64,000 nt of DNA. Origin: Ramazzottius varieornatus (taxonomy: Eukaryota > Tardigrada > Eutardigrada > Parachela > Ramazzottiidae). Shown here piece after piece: positions 23,141 through 34,371 of the stretch. Under the pieces are notes generated by a model, which had not been told where the DNA came from, ran no database searches, and saw only the letters and a list, made by a program, of their open reading frames with translations. The position numbers were made by a program, and so were the translations under genes. How positions within the stretch are numbered: the first letter of the stretch is position 1; each line of letters starts with the position of its first letter. Where the stretch lies: NCBI GenBank assembly GCA_001949185.1, contig BDGG01000011.1:1536597-1600596 (forward strand). The letters are read 5' to 3'.

Positions 23141-24318
23141 CATACATCATACGAAAAATTCAAAAATAAAATTGAAAAAAATGCGGAGCAAGCAGTGAAT
23201 TCGCTTTTTGAGTTCAGAAAAGTATTCGGAAGGATACTTGTTAACATTCAGATTGCCTTAAAGCATGCGCTTTTTTTGCATGGGAAGTAAATTTCAAGCC
23301 AAAAAATTATAATAAGCACGAAAACACTGCTGCAACAAGTAACGGCCGAAGGCCGGAAGATTTTTTGTGTTCTCACCAGAAATCAGCGGCAAAGTAGGTG
23401 AAATATATTCCATTCAGAATTCCTCACAAGTATGTTATGTTCATACCATCCGAACAACAGCTATAACGTAATCCGCTGTCTCGAATAGTTTTTTGTACTA
23501 TCGCCAGACTACCGATTACGGTTCGGGTATTGCCAGTTCGACAGGAATTTTAAACCGACTTTCTCTAAGTTCTAGCCTGTTGACCACATAAGAGGATTCC
23601 GCCAACTGCAAAGTCCCAATACTCAAACCAGCATCGCAGGAAGGTAGTGGAGGGTATTTTCGACAGCGAAAGTTACAGATCAGCCGAAAAGAGAAATACT
23701 AAAAGACACCGTGGGACTTGGAAGTAACGGGTTCAATTCGGCACGGTGAAATATTACATTTTGGTTGAAAGGTTTCAATGATCCGGAAATTCCGAGCCGA
23801 ACGTTTCAGCTCTCTCATCAAGTTGCGCACCATCATGCCCTTACGATGCATTTTGGTGCACCGTTCTGTTCTACAGTCTCGAAACAGCTGGTCTACTGAA
23901 AAGTCGGCAATCAGTGTTAGCATTCAGTTTACGTGCTCTACTGCAGCGAAACGGTTTGAGGTATCGGTTCGTGGTATCGTTTTGAGCATTGAGATTCAAC
24001 CATTGGCGAGACCACGTTGTAAGTGCTGAAGTCAAATCATCTGGTGGAGACGACACCATAAGTTTAGTTGCTTGGCGAGATTTCCCTTGTTTTCACTAGG
24101 ACTATTCATACAACACCTCTCAAAAATCAGAAAATCGGAACGTTTAGGACGAGGGGCCACTAGATTTTTGTATGTCTACTGGACTCCGAATACTGGGAAT
24201 ATGGAGCTGCCAGCACAGAACCAGCTTAATTGGACACGCAAACAGTCAGGTTCTTCTCCAGAACTATGGCTACGGTAAGCGACCATCTCTTTAGGAGGAA
24301 ATCGAGAAGCCTATCGAC
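23141..24318. other. Intergenic, no gene seen
   Basis: Only short unsupported frames occur here, with no recognisable repeat beyond general AT richness near 23140-23350. It may include the remaining 5' part of the hAT-like transposase relic, but no motif is visible. Confidence 0.5.
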
Positions 24319-24946
24319 TAGCGCTGGCAGAAATACGATAAAATTCGATACGATATTTTTCGATACAATATCGACGGATATTTTATTGCGGACTTCGATA
24401 TTCATTCGATATCGATATTTCGATACGATATTTTTCCGACACCGTATTTTCGATATATCGTATCATATCGCAGCGATATATCGATATTACTGGAATTTTA
24501 GTTTTTCGGAATTCCACTGGTTCAAGCCCAAAAACTCAAGAAGCCGATTTCCACATAAAGTACTATTAAGATCGAAAGCGTGAGATACAGCAAAGACGTA
24601 ACTACACCAAGACTTCAAACACATGGAAACCTGGACAAAATTAGTACCAGAACCGAATGGGCGGAGTGTGCTCGATACTCCATGGCCAAAATCAAGTCCT
24701 CGAATTCAACCATGGTCTTCCGTAAAAGAGATATCAATGGTGACTGGCAAGTTTGCCATTCAGCAAAATACCGATATATCGATAATATATCGATATGACG
24801 CGATACGATGTCGCCGAATATTTTATTGCATTATTCGATACGAGTTTCATATCGATATTTTCGATACGATATCTGCCGCATATTTTATCGCAAAGATTCG
24901 ATATATTTCGATACGATATCGGTATACCGTATCGTTGCCAGCACTA
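24319..24946. mobile_element. Non-autonomous hAT element (MITE) with 8-bp target duplication
   Basis: The element begins TAGCGCTGGCA and ends with the inverse of TAGTGCTGGCA (10 of 11 matches). It is flanked on both sides by the identical 8-mer CTATCGAC (24311-24318 and 24947-24954). An 8-bp duplication and a TIR of TAGxGxTGGCA type are characteristic of hAT transposons. The interior is 628 bp of CGATAT-rich degenerate repeat with no credible coding capacity. The intact duplication points to insertion recent enough to survive mutation. Confidence 0.88.
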
Positions 24947-24954
24947 CTATCGAC

Positions 24955-26580
24955 ATTTGAGGGAATCTTCATTGTATTCGAGAAGGCTTGGGTTTTCTCT
25001 GTGTTATCAGACTCCTGATGAAAAACGTGACTCGGTCTAATTTTAGCGGTGGCGGTAGCGGTGCGCGGTCTGAGCCTACGCGTGACAAGGGGATTGTTCT
25101 CGTCCTGACATCGCGATCGTCAAACTGTCCCGACAAAACGACAGAAGAGTGTTTTTTACGACCCCAGCCAGGTAGCTAACTACCGGAACCATCGTGGGGT
25201 AAAGCTGTACATGAGCTTGGCGAACGAACGTCGCAGTAAACATAAGCTGGACAACTCGAAAGTAAGGATGGGCATTCCTCCGAACCTCCTCCATGGAACG
25301 GAATCCGGAGAGTATAGAAAGCAAAAACCAGGCGGAAGCTCGGCTTAGCCCCGTTTAACAATTTCAGCAAGCTCGTTTCCACGTGGCTCACTCTTTGAAC
25401 CAGTTGTACCAAAGCGTGCGCCACTTGGCAAAACAATCAAGTCGAGGTTGTTGGCCGAGCTGGCGAGCTCCACATGAGCTTGGCGGGAATGGACGTCACA
25501 GTAAGCATACGCTATGTGCGTCATCATATGTGCAAACTCGACATTTATTGTGACGTCAGTTCGCTTAGCTCGTGAACCAGTACAGTGCGCCAGTTGTTTG
25601 CGAAAACTGAGGACCTTGCTGTGGTAAAACCGATTTTTATAACCGGAATTCCTTTTTCCAGGCGGAATTAGGAACCGAGCGGGAAACGGAATGCCTATCC
25701 TTACTCCAAGGTGGCCTGAGAACAGTGAAATACTGCACAATCAGCACAATTAACCATTACGTCCATCGTCCGAAAGCCAGTGTTGAACAAAGTATCGGTA
25801 CTACTTTTTAGGTGAAGTACAGGTACCCATAGATCAGGCCTAGGTACTGGACCGGTAAATACTGATACTCTTTCCGGTACGCCAGCTAATAGTGTTACCG
25901 ATACCTGTACTTGTTCAACACTGCTGAAATCTGAGTTTGGCGTCAATTCCGACTGCTGTAGGTTACCGCGCGGTCGTTCCTGAAGTTAGCTACGTGGCTC
26001 TGATCGTGAGAGAAGCTTTACTCTATCGTTCTGCCGGATGATTTGATGATTGAGATGTCAGGACAAGCACGATCCCCTTGTGAGTTACATGGCTTGGGGC
26101 CTGCCATTTACCAGGCTCACTGCACATGGGACCACGACGTCTGGTAACGGATCAAATTCTGCTACGTTATGATAGATTTTGGCGCTCATATGGGAGTTAG
26201 GGGCATTACAGCCTGGACGGCTGGCGGTTCTATCCACCGTTCTCAGCTCTTTTGTCGGGAGGATAAATTGATACATCAAACCCGAGTTCAGTAAAGACAC
26301 CCTGAATTATTTTCTGGCACCCTTTCTCACGCCTGGACTAGCGCCCGGCCCTGCAGTGCCGCTTCTAATATCGTATAGAAGTACGGAACAAGAATCTCGC
26401 ATAGGAAAAATTACCATGAGGAAACAGTATTTCATAGTTCTAGTGCGGGAACACAGTACCAGCATTACACGAGGCAATATGGCGGAGTTTGGGGTCCGGA
26501 TTTCGATCTGTTCATTTGGAAGCCTTCTACCACGGATAGAGATGCTCGCAAGGGTTGAACTTCTGAGACCTTATCTTTTT
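24955..26580. other. Intergenic, repeats only
   Basis: No gene is recognised. It holds one right arm of the palindromic repeat family (25413-25432, GCGTGCGCCACTTGG, followed by the tail GTTGTTGGCCGAGCTGGCGA) and a GGAATTCC patch (about 25645-25695). Two short stretches, near 25205-25240 and 25470-25510, share the words ACATGAGCTTGGCG, ACGTCRCAGTAA and CATA, suggesting a local duplication. An imperfect palindrome around 25780-25925 (GTGTTGAACAAAGTATCGGTAC ... ATACCTGTACTTGTTCAACACTG) is another fold-back fragment. Confidence 0.5.
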
Positions 26581-26705
26581 GGTGAAGACTCCTCTCACCA
26601 CCGATTGGCTCACCTCACCACCGGTTTTAATTAACACACCACTGATGAGCTCCCCTCGATGAGGTGAGCCGATCGGTGGTGTCGATGGTGAGAGGAGGCT
26701 TCACC
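26581..26705. mobile_element. 125-bp MITE with 9-bp target duplication
   Basis: The left end GGTGAAGACTCCTCTCACCA and the inverted right end GGTGAAGCCTCCTCTCACCA are nearly identical, and the similarity continues inward through CCGATYGGCTCACCTCA. Flanks are the identical 9-mer TATCTTTTT (26572-26580 and 26706-26714). A 9-bp duplication fits a Mutator-like (MULE) derivative. It is entirely non-coding and almost wholly palindromic. Confidence 0.85.
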
Positions 26706-26714
26706 TATCTTTTT

Positions 26715-29239
26715 AGCCAGTTCGGGAGCGGCGGGCAGTTTCACAGTCGCACATTACTCGTGCACACGACTGGTCAATGCATCGGTCTGCGTGCCGATGG
26801 AACGTTTGCGATTACTGAACTGTCCGCCGCTCCCTAACAGGTTCAAAAAATATGCTGCTGGTAGCTTAAACGTAGCGCGCATTCCTGACCATGGAGATCT
26901 TTTGCAGTGCAGCTGCTCCAAGCTACTTGGAGAAGCGTAGTGAAATAGAGGAGTCCAGGCCTTTCCGATTAGTCAGAGCGCATGTCGGTAGAGATCCAAG
27001 CCGGTAAGGATCTGTTCTACGTTCTGAAAGAGAAGTCTGCCTGTAGATAGTCGTACGATTCTGTCCTGCGTCTTCAGTGCGACCATCTCCCGTCTTCTTG
27101 ACCGGAAAACTTCCAGGCAGCAAAAACATCGCTCCTAAGTTTCGTGACGCTGGATCTTTACAAAGTTAAGGCGACATTACTTCTACTCTGGGTTCGACAA
27201 CACGAATTCGAAAGCGTCTAGTGTTATAGATCAAAGCGTCGTCCAATGGCTCAACAGCAAAGTTCACTCGACAGCTTCCAGTTTCTGAATTATAAAATTA
27301 CGATGTTGGTTGAGTCAACTTAGAATCGGCCTTTGCTGTCGTCAATCGGATAGAGTGACCGGAGACAGAATGCGGACGGCATGCGCATCCGGATCTACTA
27401 GCCGTTGCGTTTAGCAGCTGTCAAGATACATTATGCAGACCTACCTGTGAGATGTGACAATTGCTTCTTCTGCAACCGAACAGCGTTTCTGCACGAGACT
27501 GCTTGGCATGAACTGCGCAGTGCGATCAGCTAATCGACGTCCGGTTATGGCTCGACTTGATCAAGTAATCAAGCGCGCGTCTGATCAGTTGATCGGTTTC
27601 ATGCGAAGAGCACAGCGGGCAACTCCAGGCAATCATGAACCGTCCGGAACTGATCTCGGGCGTTTGAACTGTCACATCTCGCAGGTAGAACTGTATAGCC
27701 TTTGCTTGGCACCGATACTGCCAGCATGGAGCTTTGTCACTCTTTTCAACGCACTTGTCCGATGAGGGTACATCTTTAGATCGTACATAGATTGGCAATG
27801 TTTGGCGGTTGCGGGATATAGAAGGATTTGATTGGATTAAGTTTCGAGCAGAGGGAGGCATGCAAGAGACGACAGGGCACACTGAAAACCAACTCATTCT
27901 CAACTGATCCTTATATGCAGTGCCGGGGCCGGCGCGGACTGTATTGAATGTATCACATCGAGAAGGTGATGTCAGGTGCTAAGGCTAATATCCGCACAAA
28001 AGTTTCAGCCGAACAAGACGTCATGCGTCAGTTTTCATGCATTCGATACAAGCCGCGCCGCTCTTGTGCACAGCTCCCACAGAGACTGAACTACAGCAGG
28101 TCAGATGAAGCTCACTTTGTATTAGCTCACTTTGGCGGTCACCGCTAAACATTGACAGTATACTGAGCGATCGTCAGAAAAAATTTGTGAAATGGCTTGA
28201 TGTGTTTCTGAACAACTGATTTGTACATGTTGGTTCGTTAAAAGAGCCCGTGCGATTGGTTCGATAAAGATGTACGATTCTGCGCGATTCTGACACCCAC
28301 GTCGTCCACAGGCAGTATCCCTGCGTGAGGCATCTGCCTTACCTTGCCATGCGCGGGATGCACTCAAACTTACACATTAGCTGCCTTGTCTTTTTAGCGT
28401 CGTTACGAGGCACAACCCTGTTTCTTTTGAAGCCGTACAAGCGACGAATTTACTGCACAGAGCACAGCGAAGAGAAAGGTAATGCAATAACCAACTGACT
28501 AGTGCGACAATTTTTTGAAAAACGCGTCGTCCAAAGTGAGTTACTCTCTCTCTGCCTTTTTCTTTTAAATGCCCGATTGGCATTGTAGGTCACCTTTTGA
28601 AAAACCTGTCACTTTCTAGGCGAGGTATTCATCTACAGCTTTAGTACTGGTTGGCTCTTGACCAAATGCATGAGTAGAGATAGAACGCTGTAAAACCAGG
28701 ATCGTGTTTGTGGTTCCACAGCAGCGCACTTGAGCTTTGTTGTGCGCTGTGCGTGCCAGTACATTGTAGTGGGACCATTGCTCAAACATACGGAATCTTT
28801 ACACGGAAACGTTCCCCCATCTCCCGTATCTGTCTCTCAGAAGAGCCGGAATACTCGATAACATTTCCTTGAATAGGAGAATGTTCAGTACTCGTAATGA
28901 CGGCGCGAAAAGTCTTCAGTCACACTGACGGTCTTTCCTCCGCTCGGGGAAATGGAGAAAGCTGGCTGGTTGGACCAGCTACTCAGATTCTGAGTGGGCT
29001 TGGTCCCAACGGCCACTGCTCAACCCGCCGCCGGTGATCATACTTACTCTGTTCCGCGGCCACGCCCACAGCCAGCCAAAACTGCTGAATCGGAGCGCCA
29101 CAGTGTCCTGCTCGTACTGTGCACGAGCTTATTTTACGTTCCAATCACGCCTGATCGAGTCGGACTCGGGCTAGACTTTTGCGTTCCGAGTGTTCAGGAC
29201 TAGTAATTTAATCAACTTACCAAAATTTCCTGTAGCCAT
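26715..29239. other. Intergenic, no gene seen; one terminal-inverted-repeat element
   Basis: Open frames are short and without family resemblance. A TIR element of about 250 bp lies at about 27440-27690. A near-palindromic block GAGTGGGCTTGGTCCCAACGGCCACTG at about 28991 resembles one at about 34610. The last part is the presumed promoter of the ANF-receptor-type gene. Confidence 0.5.
27440..27690. mobile_element. TIR element, about 250 bp, non-coding
   Basis: The left end CTACCTGTGAGATGTGACA (27441-27459) and the inverted right end CTACCTGCGAGATGTGACA (27670-27688) match at 18 of 19 positions. Target duplication is not clear. The interior open frame (27454-27765) is likely incidental. Confidence 0.6.
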
Positions 29240-32200
29240 ATGATTTTAACCGGCGCCGCGATATTAGGGACCAAGAGAATGAAAAAGGCTACACAGTATT
29301 TTGAAGTCGTGTCTGTGGTAATTTGGTTCATCTGCGCTCAAATTAGCGTTTCGGCATTCCGGCTTAATGTTATCACTGTCTACACTGGTCAAAACCCATT
29401 GTATGGTTTCATCTCAACTGGGCCGGCATACACTGCGGCGCTGGAGAGAGCAAAAACCCTATATCCGGAAGTGTACAGAAACCTCACACTTCACACTATC
29501 TATTATCCTGGGGGACTTATCAGCTGCGCGGACGGAGCTGTGCAGATGAACTTCATCGCGGGACAATTAGTGAAATTCTGGATCGGGCAACCGGCTTTAC
29601 TGTCATCTATACAGCCAGTATGAAAAGAGCGACTAAACTTAACCTGCGGATCTGCCCTCATTGTAGAGATCTTTATTCAAGTTTAGACTGGGCTAAAATA
29701 GGTTCTATCATCATAGTTCGTTGTAGGCTGCAGTATGGAGACCATGACCCTGGGAGATTTCGCAAGAGGTACGTACCACACCTTGCCACTCTTGAGAAAG
29801 ACAATACTGCCCCTTTCAATCATGAATGAGAATTCCCTCTTGGCGCTTTTCTGCGAGAGAGTGCATAAAGAGTGTTTACTGTATACGTAGAATGGAACAT
29901 TCCAATGTTCTCGAGGTAAGCAGACTACCGTAGGTACAGTAAACTGCAGAAAACTTCATAGCGTACCATATACAGTAATTCCTTACTGCGCGGGAGGTCT
30001 TAAAATTGTCTTAGAGAATAATGTCCACATGTCTTTCAGTTCTGCTGGAGATTCTAGGCTAGCCAACAAACAACGTTACCCGACTACGCTGACCGCCGCT
30101 GGTGTGGACCACACCAGCACGCCAAGAAGTCTCTTGGCGTTAATCGATCGCTTCAAATGGCGGACCGTGACCACCGTTTGCGACGCTTTATCTCAGTTTC
30201 CCGGTGTCAACGCTTTTTTATTGTTGCTTGCTCCAACCTCCGCCTTATCCAGTCACAGCAGCGGACTAAATATAACTTTTACAACTTCGATTTTGATTCT
30301 AACTTCACTTCCGACTACGCTGCTTTCTTATTACAAGCAAAAAGTCGGCGGCAGTGGAGTGGCCACACTACGAAAGTCCAAGCACCGTATGGGGTGATTG
30401 ATTGGCTGATCGAAATCAGCTGATTTAGTCAAAACAGGCTTATTAACATTGGCAAGACTCTGCCTTCTCCCGCAGATCCCTGCTCAGCGTTTCAAGCCTT
30501 GTTTCGCCTTCCTTATGTCTGACAAATAGGTTAACATGATTATCTATCAAATGAATGAAAAACGAAAGGATTTGAAGGAGTGGCTGCTGAGGTCTAGCTG
30601 TGGCCACTTGACAGTCGTTTTTCCGAGGTGGCCACTCCACTGCCGCCTCCTCGTAAGCATCATCAGGCGTCAGATTTAGAAAACTATTACAGTACCATTG
30701 TGCCCGCATTTGCAGTGATTGTTCTAATGACCCATCCGAAAATCCTGCGCGATACCATGGTAAGTAACGAGGCTGCTCCGCTTCTGCGCCCAGGAGCCAG
30801 GAACTTTCTGGCTTCCACGAACCGAACTACGAAACCCGTCCTTTACTTTCCATTCAGGTGTGCGCCCATACGCTTGCCATGACCGATGGTGATTATGTAA
30901 GTGGAACTCATGTTCTCTTCGGGAACCAGTGAACGCGTACCGTTCACTGGTTCTGAGTTGCAGGTGTTCCTCGCCGGTATGATCACTCGGGCTCCAACGA
31001 GGGGGCCCGTAACGTGGAAATTTGACGACGGACAGGACGAGATGCCGTTTCTTCGACAGCTTGTGACTAATCATCTTATTTTGCATCGATTTTTGTGTAA
31101 AATTCTCACTTTGATTTCCTAATGGGCTAGGTCGCTTTTGAAACCTTCAAAAGTCTCATCATCTACTCAAACGTCGATCCCGACTGGGACAAAATCGCAG
31201 ACTGGGTAGGAGCTATTTCCGATACGGCCAAAGACAACTTCAATACGACATACACAGAGGACCAAAAGGTACCCTATCGGTATCGATTCCGTTTTTCTCG
31301 CGCTATATTTGCTGATCTATCGAGCACCGTACTGTACTCACGAGGGACCATTCAGACCGCGTCACTCGCCGATCAGGACTTTTGTAAATCAATGCTTTTT
31401 TTATGATAGCTGAGGCTCCTAGCTCTCTGGAAAAAAACAGCAGGAAAGGCACATGACCACTTCCTAGAGCTGGAGAAAATCCCAAAAGTGCATCGTCCAC
31501 CGTGGAGCCACTGTTATAGCCTGTATCGAGTTACCCTACAGGCCGAATTTTTAGGCTGCATTGTTAATTGGCCATCTAAAAAGTGACGTTTCAGCACGCT
31601 TGATGGCTATATTAAGTGACGTAGACAAGCTCGTATCAGGTCGTTTGATCGCTCCGAGTGATACATGCTCGCAATGTTCAGACCGGTGCCCGGATGAGCT
31701 CGCCATACTGCCGCAAGCTGCCGACTCACACCACAACCTGGCAAGCTCTGCCGGGACCTTCTATCAGTGCAACTTGCTCCAGTTGTTGGCGGCGTCGTCT
31801 GTGCGCCGTGCTTGCTGGCACAGAAACGTACGCCGTCGTACAACACTCGTACAGTACGAGGTAAACTTCACAATTCGGGCGGGCCAATTTTCCCATCATA
31901 AAAACCCTAGATTTCCCGTGTGGAAGGTGTAAGATCAATCTTTAAAGCTCATACGTTCTGCCACCAACAAAACGCAAATCTTTCGGGGAAAAATATCTTC
32001 GGTATGTTTATACTGTACGTATTGCGACCCTGTGACAGATTCCGTCAGAAACTGCGGAAAATACTTTGAACACGGGTTTAGCCATTCCTCACTGGTATGA
32101 GGACTTTATTTTACTTCATTTTATTTATTGTTGCGCCTTCCACAAGTGAAATCGAAAGTTTTCTCAAATAACGTGCAGTTTTCGAGTTGTCTTGTGTGAC

Positions 32201-34371
32201 GCTATGCAGCCTACAATACAGGTTCTACGGTGGACGACGCACCTGTGGGAGTTTCTCCAGCTCCATGAAGTGGTCTTCTGCCTTTCTTCCCGATGCTTTG
32301 TAGGTAAGAGTCTCAGCTATCTTATCGTATAAAAGCTTTGATATCTGGATCGGTGAGTGACATGGTATGAATGGTCCCTCGTCAGTGTACTGTCTGCAAA
32401 ATTTACGAACCGTATGTACCTTAGTTTGTGTAGTATAGTGAGTTTGCCATTTCGGCGTACGAAATCCTGCTAGCATCCGCTGAGGTATATCTGGATGTTT
32501 GTGCGAGTTGCCAACCTTACATTGTGAGCTTGACAAATGGACCAGTTTCGTCCTCGATAGTCCTTCAACAGAATGTACGTACCGTCGATCTAGATGGCGC
32601 ACAATTCGCCAGACATTTCTGGAATCGCCCTTTTTGCTTTCCATCCAGGAACCTCACAATGGGACCCTATGGTGAGTCGGTGCACTCTGCGAACACGAAC
32701 CTGATTTTGGCACATGGTTCTTTTACTTCAAGGAATGCGGATAGACGATGTTGTGTTTTCCCGTCTCAACGTATCCTCCGGAGCTATCGAGGTATTTGCA
32801 AAGGGGCGCAACATGCTTAGTCTCTCGTTAGTAAACCGTGATAATAAAGAAAATGGACAGGAGGAAGTTTTTGGTTTAGGAGGCCTGGCGATACGATGCT
32901 CTTACCAGAGTACTGAAGAACACGTCTGTCTCGGCCGCTGAGTGGTGGATGAGCGGCGGAAAGCCTCCACCCGATCAACCAGTCTGCGGATTCAGCGGAG
33001 AGCGCTGCAATCCCGGTGGTGAGCATCACGGCATGTTGTAAAAGCTGGACAATACAGCGGACACGGACATTGGACGATTTCCGGTTGGACAGCTGTACTG
33101 TACAACAGTACCGGACAATTGTACTGGACAAATGCATTGGACAAAAACTTTTAGAAGGTACGTAGGAAGTCAACAGGAAATTCTCTTATGTCCATATGAA
33201 GTAAGGTGATTTCGAAGCGGTAATTTTGCGCACTATAATTGTGGAAGACGGTATGCAAGATGGTGGAATAGTCCAAAAACAATTCTCGAGATGGCTGTGG
33301 AAGAACAGATATCAGTTGCGCTCAAAAATGCAGGTAACGTTGCAGATGAAGCCTCTCGTGTGATGAGCGAATTATCCTTATGGAAGATCGTTTTATCACT
33401 GAATAACTAGTCTGAAAAAAAATTTGCCTTAAACAATTCCGCAAATATTAATATTTTCGTTCAGATTGCTTACATGGCGGTACGTTACCGACCAGGTGAG
33501 TTAGTGTCCATGACAGGAGCAACTCGTTAAGATCCAATGAGTCTCAAAAAAGGACATAAAGTAATTCGAAGACGATCTAACAGTCGTTCGCAATAAATGA
33601 AATCCAGTGAGCTTCAAAAATCACACTGAAGGCAGTCCTTTCTTTATCACAATGGCGCCCAGACAGGCACCTTAAAATGCGCGATTATCGATCATCCAAC
33701 ATGAGAACGGTTGTTTTTCCGCTGGACTATGCTGTGGTAAGCGGATCTAATGAGCGCTGAAAGTTGAGTTTGCTGTAACTTTCGCTGGCTCTTCGCCTCA
33801 CTGATACTGATACGGATGCCGTACTTGATTTTTCAAAGTGTTCTATATTGTTTTTACTACTCAACGAATTCTGATTCACCAGAAAGATGAATTGGAATTT
33901 GCAGCTATGAAAATTTGAACTTCCTGTGTCCAGGGAATTTGTCCATTACAATTGTCCAGTACAGTTGTACAGTACAGCTGTCCAGCCGGAAATTGTCCAA
34001 CGTCCGTGTCCGCTGTATTGTCCAACTTTTACAACATGCCGATGATCACAGCGCTTTGAGATTTGCAGTGGTTTCGTCGTCGAGTTGTTTACGCAGCTAT
34101 AACCGGAATTCTGTTCTCTTACCGCAGGCCAACCCTCGGCTAGCATCATCGCTGGAGTGCTCGCTGGACTCTCCGTATTTCTTGCTGTCACTGCGTGGCT
34201 TGGTCTGAAGTGAGTCACCAAACTATGCAAGAGAACACGCATATATGTGCGAACTTCGTTAGGATCAATATTGCTTGCAGAAAACGGAAGATCGCCGATG
34301 GCAATGGCCTGTCGTGGTGGGCTTTGCATACGGATGAAATCGATGTTCGAAAGAAATCTACGATTTTGTAA
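29240..34371 (+). CDS. Receptor guanylyl cyclase-related protein with ANF-receptor ectodomain, truncated tail
   Basis: Recognisable exons: 29240-about 29570 (signal peptide VVSVVIWFICAQISVSAF, then LNVITVYTGQNPLYGFISTG), about 29727-29772 (CSMETMTLGDFARG), 30040-about 30350 (GDSRLANKQRYPT, IDRFKWRTVTTVCD), 30716-about 30761, 30858-30896 (TLAMTDGDY), 30964-31062, 31131-31268, about 32570-32670 (FARHFWNRPF), 32734-about 32791 (GMRIDDVVFSRLNVSSG), about 32909-33018 (GGKPPPDQPVCGFSGERC), 34128-34209 (TM helix SIIAGVLAGLSVFLAVTAW), 34281-34371. This is the canonical ligand-binding region of natriuretic-peptide-receptor-type cyclases. The protein stops after KKRKIADGNGLSWWALHTDE, where the kinase-homology domain should begin; 580 bp later another gene starts. 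A one-T deficit in the T-run near 30216-30221 breaks the frame between GVNA and FIVACSNL. It is therefore either a clearance-receptor-like protein or a pseudogene. Some mid exons are unresolved. Confidence 0.6.
30923..30953. repeat. Perfect 13-bp stem hairpin inside a 67-bp intron
   Basis: GAACCAGTGAACG, then CGTAC, then its exact reverse complement CGTTCACTGGTTC. It fills almost half of the minimal intron 30897-30963 of the ANF-receptor-type gene. Confidence 0.7.
31390..32345. repeat. Inverted duplication of about 130-150 bp within the ANF-receptor-type gene
   Basis: The plus strand around 31430-31560 and the reverse complement of 32215-32345 align at high similarity (GACCACTTCxTxGAGCTGGAGAAA, then CGTCCACCGT). 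Both translate in one sense to GKAxDHFxELEKxPxVxRPP, so the amino-acid pattern is better kept than the DNA. The source could be an inserted coding fragment; no family was recognised. Confidence 0.55.
33024..34044. mobile_element. Fold-back element, about 1 kb, with TIRs of about 120 bp
   Basis: Left arm 33024-33147 and right arm 33925-34044 are inverted copies: both run through GGCATGTTGTAAAAG, TTGGACAATACAGCGGACAC and GACAGCTGTACTGTACAAC. The arms contain short TGGACA sub-repeats, typical of fold-back elements. It fills the intron between the CGFSGERC exon and the transmembrane exon of the ANF-receptor-type gene, starting about 5 bp after the splice donor. No transposase is visible between the arms. 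Confidence 0.75.

Noticed and set aside
23725-23760. B-box-like GGGTTCAATTC suggesting a tRNA gene
   Set aside because: No matching A box, acceptor stem or anticodon arm could be folded around it.
32225-32644. 139-codon minus-strand frame as a separate gene
   Set aside because: Its C-terminal part is one arm of an inverted duplication and it overlaps the exon region of the ANF-type receptor; no start or splice support.
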